From: Solenopsis invicta
Lineage: Eukaryota > Arthropoda > Insecta > Hymenoptera > Formicidae
Direction: 5' to 3'
Length of the DNA stretch: 64,000 nt
Assembly: GCF_016802725.1 (NCBI RefSeq)
Contig: NC_052672.1
Location: 8,089,685 to 8,153,684, forward strand
Shown here: positions 13,181-25,100 of the stretch, in pieces
Layout: each line of letters opens with the position of its first letter
Numbering within the stretch: position 1 is the first letter of the stretch
The notes under the pieces: generated by a model
The model's database searches: none
The model's input: the letters and a program-made list of their open reading frames with translations, nothing else
What the model was told of the DNA's origin: nothing
Made by a program: the position numbers and the translations under genes

Positions 13181-16100
13181 GTAACTACTAGTATATATAA
13201 TTGTTACTACATAATCAATATTACATAATCAATATTTATAATACTTCATATTTATTCAGTAAGTTAATTGAATAATTAGAAAAGTGGATCTAGAAAAATT
13301 ATTTTGAAATAGAAAATAATTTTCCCAGATGCGTCAAGAAAATGCGTCTGTCCTCTAGGAAAAATTGGACCAAAGTGCTTAGTTTCTTGTAAAGATGATC
13401 TGTATAATGACTATGATTGCAGCGGAATTCAAATTTGTTACGAAGATGGTTGCATGTGTGATGCAGGTTTTACGGGGGAAGAATGTTTAGACTGTAAGTC
13501 CTAATACCAATTATAATGTACTTATTTACAAAATGTTTACCTGTAACTAATAAATTGAAACTTTAGCTTGTGATTCAAATACATACAGTTATAATTGCAA
13601 GAAAACATGTGGCTCATGTCTCTATAACGAAACACTATCTGGCAATCGGTGCGATACAAGAACTGGGAATTGCAATAACGGATGTAATAATATTAATACA
13701 GAATTTTACATTCCACCTTTATGTCAAACAAGTAAGTAACGATCTTTATGTGACACATTGCTGATGCTGTTTTTACATTGTACTTTCTAAATATCTATCA
13801 TTGATTAAATACAAATAACAAATATGTCGATTATTTCACAGGCATCCAGAAGCCAAATGCACCTACACTCATCTCAATAAATGAAACAACTATTTGGGCC
13901 AATGTTTCTGTAACATGGAAAGGCGAATACGAAGAAATATCGATTCTTTATTCTTTTGTCATTCAAGTAACTCAGATACACACGCAAGCACGCACGTACG
14001 CACGCACGCACGCACGCACGCACGCACACGCGCATGCACGGGCGCACGCACGCACGCACGCACACACAGTAGAAAGGATTTGGAGTCAGTAAATACTATA
14101 GAATGATGAACCATGAGCTCCTTATCTTTACTGGCACCAACATATGCCGGCGCGCACACACACACTCGCGCGTGCACGCACACGTAGTCATCCACAAAAA
14201 TTTATACGTAGCAATATACTTATATGAGCAAGCATACAAGTTCAAAATAGTGTGACATATGCGCCGACGTCATGAAAGAGACTTTCAAATATTTTTAATT
14301 CTGAAACTAAGCAAAGAAGTGTTCTAAAAATTGAGGTTTTTTATTAGTAATGCAAGTACTACACATATCAAAAATTCAAGCAAATCGACCAAACACGTTT
14401 TTCTCATATAAATCGTGCGTGATCCTTTGTGCTCAGCAGACAAAAGTACACAGAAAATAACTATTCACACTTAAAAAAAAAAAAAATGAACAAGTATTTT
14501 TGCATAAGGTGTATTACATAAAAAAAGAACAGTCTTTAAATTACTATAACTCAGAAACAAAAAAAAAATAAAAGTACAATTTAAAAATCGATACTTTTGG
14601 TGGCTTTAACAAAGTTTGAAAAAGAAAATTTCCCACCGATTCTACAACGTCATAAGCACCGTCAAAAAAATGACGTTTTTTTATGCTAATCTTCTCAAAA
14701 TTGTGAACCAATTATCAAATTATTTGTACAACAAATTCGCGTCTAGCAAGCAAAAATACATAAGAATCACCATTCAATTGTTAAAATACAGAAATGCATG
14801 TTGCCCAATATAATTTAATAAAATTTCCAATCGATATTACAATTATTACAGGTAAAAGTTCACATTAGGAGAGCAGACTCTGACGATCTTGACCTTGACA
14901 TATGTTATCAATGGGAAGGTACTGAGTGACATACAAAAGGTTTTGAGTAATGCTCACTTCTTATTCAAAAAATATTATGAAAGACAGAAAAAATAGTTTT
15001 TCTTAATTATTTCAGCAAATATTCATTTTACAAAAAATGTGTTAAATAAAAAAATGAAGCTTGTGATGAGCTCTACAAATAAGGTTCTATACATATTTTA
15101 CCTAACTCCAATACTTAAAGGGGTTATAATCAAAAAGCCATTTTTAAAAAAATTTGACAAATTCAAATTTTTACATGTTGTACAAGGAACCCTTGGGCGG
15201 GGAAGGGGCTCCGCCCCTTCCCCTGCACCCCCACCCCGTATTTTTTCTAACCTAACCCACCCTGTCTCAGTCGGTCCACTAATAACGTGGTGGATGCGGG
15301 AAAGGATGGGCCATATATTCAAATCTAATATCGCAACATGGTCAATTAGATAACCTTGACCAAATTACAACGAAAATAGGATTAGGTTAAGTTAGAAAAA
15401 ATTCGGGGGGGGGGAGCCTCCCCACCCCCCGCCCAAGCATTTACATTACAAAACAACTCAAACTAAAAAAAATTATTTTAAAACAGTTTTTCTACTATAA
15501 CAACTACAGTATTGAAGTTAGGTAAAATATGCATATAAGAGCTTATCGCGAGTTTTATTTTTGTTTGACACATTTTTTTGTAAAATGAATATTTTCTGAA
15601 ATAAGTAAGGAAAATTGTTTTTTTTTCTGTAATAATATTTTTTTAATAAAAAGTGAGCATTACTTAAAATCTTTTGTATGTCACTCAGTACCTTCCAATT
15701 GATAACATATGTCCAATTGATAACCTTCCAATTGATAACATGATCAAGGTCGTCAGAGGCGGCTCCCCTAATGTGAACTTTGACCTTATCATCTAATATT
15801 AGATAAATCAATAAAAAAGAGGAATAAATTTCATAATTTTTTTACAGGAACATAATAAAAATGTTCAACAATCATGGAACGAGTTATTTCGAAATATGAC
15901 ACAAGTGACAAAATATTTTGAAAACATGGAACCTGGTTTTACTTATCATATTCGTCTAAACTTAAATATTTCAGGTGTACAAATACACAGTGATTGGCAA
16001 CTAGTTGAGACTAAATGCAATCGTGAGTTAATATTATTTTATTTTATACAATGTTTATATTTATTTGCAATTTAATTATTAGTAATTTATCAATAATTAA

Positions 16101-19100
16101 TAAATAATCCCAGCAAATATAATGACTTATTAATTATGTTCAAAATATTTTTATGGTCATTGACATAAAATGATCCACAATATGTCCACAATATATTTTT
16201 ACGTGATCTTAACGTTAAAAATAAAAATCGCTTTAAAATGCCATTTGTAGTAACGTAATTTGCATAACAAATTAATTAAGTTGAGTAAAACGGCTAATTG
16301 GTCAAAAGCGGATATTAATACTCAATAATAACTCTGGTCGACACCATTTTGGCCTTAAAGAAAACGAAGTCGATTCTGGTAGATTTTGATGCGCTGATTA
16401 CGAATCTGGTCGCAAAAATGTCGTATCACGTCAAGTTTTTAAGATATTCTAACTTATAGGTGCAAAAAATGAGGTTTTTGCTTATCTTCCACGACTTATA
16501 AAATGTCTAACAATTTTTTTTCAGCAGCTTAATGTCATATTAAAGTGTAATTTTTACGCTTTCCAACGCATATTTGATTGCTATGATCCGATTTTTTTTC
16601 GCTGAAATAGAGCAAATTAAATTTCTTTCATTTTTTATCCTTTTGTGTCATATTTATTTGTATCGAACCGATTGTTTTGAAAATTTGTATTTGAGGGTTT
16701 TTTGAGTTTTATAAATCAACATTTTATAAGTCGTCAAAAATGGCCAAAAACCTCACTTTTTGCACATTTCAATTAGAAAATTTCAAAAACTTGACGTGAT
16801 GCGACATTTTTGCGGCCAGATTAGTAATCAGTGCATCAAAATCTACCAGAAACGACTTCGTTTTCTTTAAGACCAAAAAAAATGTTGAATTTTTGTCGAC
16901 CAGTGTAATTTTGGAAAAAAATTTATATATATTTACAAGTTCCCCGTGCTGCGCACCGCATGTTTATCGGACTTTAAAACGTTAGAAAAACAAGAAATGT
17001 AACACCACGAATTAAATTACTAGTCAATTTACTAATTTATGCCTTATTTGATGCCTTAAAAAATATTATTATATCAAATTAACATCAATTCGACGTAAAT
17101 TCGATTTTATCATCATTTTTCACTGAAGTATATTATTAAATATATATTTCAACTAAATTTCAACTTTACTTTGACTTTGAATGACCTTTTAGTGTAGAAA
17201 CGATAGTTAAATAATCCTTGATACACTTTCATCGTCAAATCGACCAAAATTTAAAAACTCGGTTATCGACATTTGATTCAATTACACATCAACCATACAT
17301 TTTTGGCTGAGTAAACACAACAAATCATTGTTATCATGTTTGCCGAGACAATCATCATACAATTTATTATACATATAATTAACAATTTCATTATTTTTAA
17401 CAAAACAAATTGAAATTAATAGACAAAATTATTATTATTTTACATATTTATTACACAGAAGCAGTTTACTTTACCATACTTTTACAAAATGTTTTAAAAA
17501 AAGTAGATAATAAAATAATGATAAATTATTTAGCTGCGTTTCTAAAGGCTGTCGCAATTTTATTCTTATCAAATCATAATAAAAATATTATTCTAATCTT
17601 TTTATCTAACCAAGTACATAATGCGATTATTCTTTATGCTTATAATGTAGCGGCTGAAAATTTCGATATAAAACCAGAAGAACATAACACAATAATTGAT
17701 TTGCGAAACATCCCAAATGTATGTAGATATTTTATATTATTTTATTTCATTCAATTAGATTTTATTTAATCTTTGTAAAATCTTATTTTTATATTTATTA
17801 TATTTAGAAAAAAGAAGTTTGTCTTTATTCTTTCTATTACAGCAAATATATTCATGTCCGGCAAAGTGGTACTATCTGGTAATTCACAAGATAGATAAGA
17901 ATGAAGAAGTCGTTTCTACAATAGTTTCATCTTTTCTATATAAGTTTCAACCTTTATCATCAAACACTTCTTTTAATGTGATTATATCTCATGAAAATCA
18001 CACGTTATTTTCCACGAAAATTCGTACGTTCGATGGCGTTACGTACGATTCAGATTACAATTGTATGTTAAAGAAAATATTTATTTCTGTATATGTTACG
18101 CATTATTGTGTAAATATTTAAGTTACATACAAATTATAAATAAATTATAAATAAATTTTACAAATATTCACAGACATAGCCAAATATAAAGGTATATTGT
18201 CGGCTACACAACTCGCCCTGATTTGGAAGCCATCAAGTACAGGAGAAATAGTAGCATATGAAATAAACTTAAAGGTAATAAATGTAAAACGTATGTAAGA
18301 AAATTGATTATATTAGTTAAACATAATTAAAGTCGTTTCATTGCATTCTAATATTTTTCAATACCTGAAGTAGATTTATCAACCATCACACAATTTCATA
18401 AAATCTGGTATATAAATCGCGCAAAATTTAAAATCACAAGCATATATTTAATTTCCAAATTACGGATTATTTTAGTTTTAAAATACTTTAAATTACGTGT
18501 TTTAATTAGATGGTTGTGTTAATTTAGGTTAATGAATACTATGGCTGTAGAAACTTAAACTTACCTACGCCGGATAATCCCATTATTAAAATGTCCACAA
18601 CAGAGCCAGCAATCACAATTCAGGATTTACATCCGTACACATCTTATAGTGTGGAGGTTATAGCTCATCACTCACATCATTTCATCTCAATTGTAAAGAC
18701 AATCTTTACAACAAAACCAACTGGTATATATATATTACATTATTTATTAAAATTGTTAATGCTACCGATAATACTAATTGTAATCCATTTAATTAATTAT
18801 TTATTAATTTCAAAAATGCTTGTGGTAATACAACGGAGTCTTATGTAATACCTAAATGGATATAACAATACTAAACTTATTTAAATATAACGTTATTTTT
18901 TAAAATGTTCATTGTTTAAAAATACGTATACGTATAAATATAAGAAAAAAGGAAAATTAATGTTTTTATAGAGATACCATCAGAAGTATTTAGTCAGTTG
19001 AGAGTAGAAAACTGGGAATTATTGTGGAATCCACCCAAAAATTGTATGACAATTTCGGGACCACTAATGGCAAAAATAGTAATACAGGGTATTAGTGACG

Positions 19101-22100
19101 CTGTTAAAGATTTCAATACGATCAAATATAGTAATTCCTATAAAATCAATTTGAATGAATTATATCCAAAATTAAACGGTCTCGAACGATACTTAGCAAC
19201 ACTTTACGTAGTGAGAAACGACGGAAAGAAAAATACCACCGCTTATCAAAAGTTGGAGTTTGAAACTCCACCAGCAGGTAAATTTTAATATTCGTATATA
19301 GCAAAAATATTCCAGCAGAATATTCCAGCACTACTGAAGCAACTTTGCAACGTTTTTGATAAATATTGCAATATTACTAAAATATTCTATGTTGTTTAAG
19401 TTATTATATAACATTTAATAACGTTCCCTGTAACTTTAACGTAAACAAAATAACAGCTCCACACAAAGTAAGAAATTTAGAGATTGTCGAAATTGATACT
19501 CGTCAAATCATGAGGGCCATGATACACCTGCGATGGCAAAGTCCAAGTCCAACACACAACGGAAAGTTACGTAATTACGGTGTTCGGTTGAATAAATGGT
19601 CTGAAAGCTGTTGCCCAATTATTGAAGTTCCATTGAATGGAACATGTGAATTATGGGATGATTATATATGTACAGTTATAGAAAAAAACATAACTCTACG
19701 ATACTCTACGATTTTTGATGAAATTAAGGTAAAATAACAGAGGAAGGCCGCTAATTACCAATATAAAACTTTTAAAGCAACAAATTGTATTATTGTCGGA
19801 AAATAAACATTGTATTTTATTAATGCTAATGAAAATATGATCTACTAAGATAATAAAAGAAATAAAAGTTTATAATTCATATATCCATGACTTGTTTCTG
19901 TTATATAAACATAAGTGAAGAACAAATTCGGCAAATGCAATGTTTTTATAATATTCTTATCATTTTCTTTACAAATTGCATAGTTTAAACAACAGTGAAT
20001 AGAAAGGAAAAATACGAGTCGTAAGATATGAGTGAGATACAATGATGTCTCGTATAATTCGCGTTAAATTTTAAGAGCTACGTTAAAATTACTTCGTTAT
20101 AGTCGATTTAGACATTATAGAATGATATCTCGTCATTAGTGCTCATAGCATTTACATAAAAGTTAAATTTTAAAATGGTGATTTTTATTGATGGGTACTC
20201 TCTATGTAATTTTGAGAAATATGTTAAATATTAATTTTTTTAATTTGTGGTCTAGCTTGAAGTCCTTCATTGTGACTTTCAAATAATGCAATTGAATTTA
20301 ATATGTGTATAAATTCGGCATATCAATTATATTATGTAAGAGAGAGAAGTCGTTTTTTAAATGTGAGTCATTTGCATTATGAGCGTAAGACCACTATTGT
20401 GACTTTACAATTTCACAGTAGATGTTGCATAATGCTTTTTAGCTGCAAGCAAACTATTTTAAAGTTATTTTTTAAGCCAAAGAAATTATTAATAAAAAAT
20501 TTTTCTTTAATAAAATATATTTTATGAAATATTAATAAAACCTTACTGTATTAGTGTGTAAAATCTATGAATTATCAATAATGTGATTTTTTATAATTAA
20601 AAGGGCTTTTTATGACATTAGTATTCCATGACTCACCTGCTACCTCACAAACGTCTAATTTTTTTTATATCGTCTGATAGAACTCAGTTGTATTCACATT
20701 TCTAGTTAGTATTTACATTTTCAGAGTGTTTGTTTAAGAAATATAATTCAAAAAAAGTGGTATGTTGGCATCGGCGATCTTCCTCTACTAAATTTCATCT
20801 ACATACTTTATATACTTATAGTAAATATAAATAATTTATGTGATGTAAAATAACCAACAGAAATTAAGAGATATAAAACTTATTATAATACAAAATATAT
20901 GTTATAGGTTTTTGCATACAACGTGAACGTCACTGTGCCAGGAGAAATAGATGTCATAATGCCTAATGAAACACCGAATACAAGTAAAATTTCAAGCTTA
21001 CAAAATAATTTGTAAACTGAATATATTGTGAACTTTCAAATTCGAAATCATAATCGATATAATAAGTTAATATTTCAGATTATTATATATTACGATATGT
21101 TCTTCTCCATTTTCTTATTGCGATTAACATCTTTTTACTGAGAGCACTTACTTTAAAAAACAAAAATTGTTCTTTATTGTTATCATAATTGCTCAATCTA
21201 TATTGTGTCCAATAAATAATTATTTTATTTAGTTTCTTAGTATATATTCACATTAAATTGTAAATTAAAGTAAATATTTTTCATATTACATTGTAGCGCC
21301 GGACGCACCTAGGAATTATGCTTTTACGATCAGCAATAACAGTGTGATTGATTTAAATTGGCTTCATCCTTGGAAGACAGGTCGTCATCTGGAGTTTTTT
21401 AGAATTCAAATACAAGTAATCTCCTCAAATCTGAGAAGACGCTTTTCTCAATCGTTCAAGAACGAAACAATAGAATATCCAGTGATACAATACATGCGTA
21501 AATACAGCAAACGATTGTATTTGTTCCCATCAACACGATACAAGATCCATATTCAGGCTGTAACAGTTGAAAATAAATCTAGCAGCACAAAGTTCGTGGA
21601 AATCAATACACCTTCAGCCATAGTTTTTGATGGTACTCTTGAGAGCATAAGAGATGATTCAATTTCCACGATATTATTAAAGATACCATCAGTTTCAAAC
21701 GATACTCAAAACAGTATGATGCACATCATAGTAAAAGGGTCTAATAATACTTGCAAACAATTGTCTGAAATATCAGAGAATTTACGAGCGCTAGCAAGCG
21801 TGAAGACAAATGAAACGGCTTGGAAAGTTGCTGAAGTTTCGGTAAGAATACAAAAAAAATTGTGAATTATACGTATACACAAAAAAAATACACATATACA
21901 TTATATATATATATATATAAACAAGAATGAGATACATCAAATATATTTGCAGTTTTCATAACACGTAGATAAAGTTTGATCGTAGAACCAAAGATACCGC
22001 GGAAAAATAATTTAATTCCCTCCATTTTTGCTTGAAACCATTTTGACGTATCTCTCACCTGTTGAATTATAATGGGGAATGTAAAAACGCTTTTTTCAGT

Positions 22101-25100
22101 CTGACTTGAAACTACTGGTTCCAAAACAAATCACCCCAACAGAATAAAGCCGTTTTTTAGTCAGAGATTTAAAGTTATGGGTCATGACCCACTGTGGTAG
22201 GATAGTAGTTGCGAATCGATGTTTAGTAATCGCAATAAATTTTTCAACTGTGACAAAAATCAAAATTGAATTTCGAAATAAACTATAATTATATTTAAGT
22301 CCTTATACATGAAAGTGATTTGTGTCGATATGAATATAATATTAAAAACATTCAATAGAAGTAGAAAATGAATGCAATCTTTACACATTATACCACATAT
22401 TTTTAAGAAACAGATATATAAAATTAAAAAAGACGTGAAATAATGTAAACAAATAATTTAATTCGTTTATTCGCTTTTTTATAATCTCTAAAGCTAAAAA
22501 GATTGTTCGCGAGTGTTTGCCATTTTAATAGATAATTCACGATCGACATAAGATTGAAAAACTCTGATTTAAATAAATATCTAGATAATTATACAGATAA
22601 TGACGATGATTGTTCAGAACCAAATATCTTTGCTTTTGATTGTGACAGACAAAAGAGTTAGCTGGTGGACAATTCAGGGTTGGCGACAATAAAACTTACG
22701 GCAATGGAATCAATTGCCCATTAAAACCTGATTTTTATGAGATAATAGTTATCATAACCGAACAAAATTTAATTATGACTTCAAAATCGATCACTGTTGC
22801 ATTGATCGATAATGTTCCACCGATGCATTATGAAGCGTGGCTAATTACCGTACCCATTATATTATTCTTCATCCTGACAGCAACAGCATATTATTTGTAC
22901 CGAAGGTATAATATATTATTGTATATTTTTTGGATATTGTTCCTATATCTGTTTATTAATATCTAGTATGTAAGTGTTTTATATACACTCTTTGACAAAT
23001 GAGTTACGCACAGCATAGGCCTTCTTTTTAATTTTCCCACTTCACTTTCTATTGTAGAAGCACCTAAAGAAAAATCAGCTTAGGAAGATAAAAATAAAGC
23101 TTTCCATTTAGCATCTCTTAAGAGGATGCTAAAGTAACAGAAGAACTTCCTCGACGTTAGTCCTACAGATTATTTTTCGAGCGAGACCAGGCTATCGCTC
23201 TTTGTCCATCGCATAGATCTAGCTTTGTTTTTCCATTACTTCGCCATCTGCGAAAAGACCTATTAACTACTGTTTGGTACCATACTGCTCTGTTCATGAC
23301 AGTTCAGCTTCGCTGAGCGGAATGTGTATGTGGTAAAAGCACATTAACATATCTTTTTTGTTAGGCGTTTAGTCGTATTTTCACATGGTCAGTGTTATTT
23401 GTGCATTTTCTGAAGTGCGCTCTACTATCATTTTGTACGTACAAGCTACACAACTTCTGTATTAAGATAAAGTTAACCACAGGTGACAATTATACGAGTG
23501 AATTTTTAATGATTTATTAATTTTTGTTCGATTTTCTTGTAAAATTGACCAGAGCGCATCTTCTTTTCACGCATACTTCAATTCTAAAAAAAGTTTTGTG
23601 ATTCTGTAACGCCAATTCAAATATTTAATGCATTGTAAATGTCGGTAATTCGTGATATTTTAGCATCCTCTTAAGAAAATTAAAACTTATTTAAAAGTTC
23701 GATGTACGCATAAACTGTACAAAATAATAAGATCAAAAGTAAGTAAAAATTAGTTAAAAATAAAAATGTTATATATGTCATATATCTGTTAATTTTCATT
23801 ATATTCATTGTGAGAAAAACGTGTATAGGAAAGTGTTGTCAAATGCGTACCACTTATATTACTTTTTATTATATTTTGCCTTTCGTGATGTTTTGGATGC
23901 AAATCAAAGTCCAAAATTGTAGTTCAACCATCAATTATATGTCTAACTTTTCAGCATGTAATAATAAATTAATTTATTATAAGATTTCTGTAACATGCTG
24001 CAAAAAATATGATTTAGAAAACTGGTTATCCAAAGCATCCCTGTAGTCTCTTAAATCGTATGGTTTTCGAAAATGTTAATTAAAGTACTTACAAGTATAA
24101 GGAACTATTAACTAACATTTATTTTATAAATAATTTATTGAAAAAAAAATCAAATATTCAATATATAACAATAAATGAAAGATAACACTGCACTTAAACT
24201 GACGTTAATTTATTTTTATATTATATTTGTATTCACAATTACTAATTTCACTAATATCACTCATTACTCTTACATTAGTATCATTTCTTTATAGTAAAAT
24301 GTGTGTATTAGGGAAATCGATGCAATTAAAAATACCGATTTAATTTTATAAAAATTATATATACGTATTAGGTATACAATAAATGTAAAATATTCTGCAA
24401 CAAGTGTTTTTATAAAATTATAACACTTTTAAAAAAAAATTGCATAATATATTATTAGCTATATAAGTTTATGAAAAATTTATATCAGATATATCTTTTC
24501 TGAAATGCTGATAGCATGCACAAAACAAAATAAAACCTGTTAAATTTTTGTGTATACTACTTATTTTTCATTTACTATTTATTTTTGTCATTAAATGTTG
24601 ATGATATAAAGTAAAATGTAAAATGAAGAGATACCCTTTACAATACTGGAACGCATTCAGTAACTCTTTCCTATGTACACACATACATGACGGACACACT
24701 TGTCTTTCTTCAGCATGACATGCTACTAGTCGCAAATTACGTCTCATGTAGCATTCAAATATAAAATTAAAAACAAATCATGTATTATATATGTATATAA
24801 AAATCATAAAATTAATTTGAAAATAATTGCAAACAGTCCGTTATCTTTCGCAATATTTTATGCGTCCGATTTTGCTATGTTGCAAATTCTTGAAAAGATT
24901 GGTGTATTTACAGAGTTATAATATTTAAAAATCAACAATTCTATACCTGTGCGCAACCTTCTTTTGTTAAACAATGTAGAACTTAAGCTGTTGAAAGTAT
25001 AAATTAAATTATGATAGGACACAAATTGAGTCTGCTACAATTATACATAAAATTTTTGCAGAAAAAGACAACAACGAAATGAAGAACAAAAGAACAATGG

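Noticed and set aside
13874..14195. Cys/Val/Arg-rich frames over the CGCA microsatellite
   Set aside because: They are translations of a simple tandem repeat in both strands, with no conservation between copies.
15039..15353. 104-codon frame in copy A intron 9
   Set aside because: Lies inside a palindromic transposon absent from copy B; proline/glycine richness comes from the GC-rich core.
21867..22124. Reverse-strand frame conserved in copy B (58815-59234)
   Set aside because: It overlaps intron 18 and the antisense of exon 18, and its conservation follows from the duplication itself.
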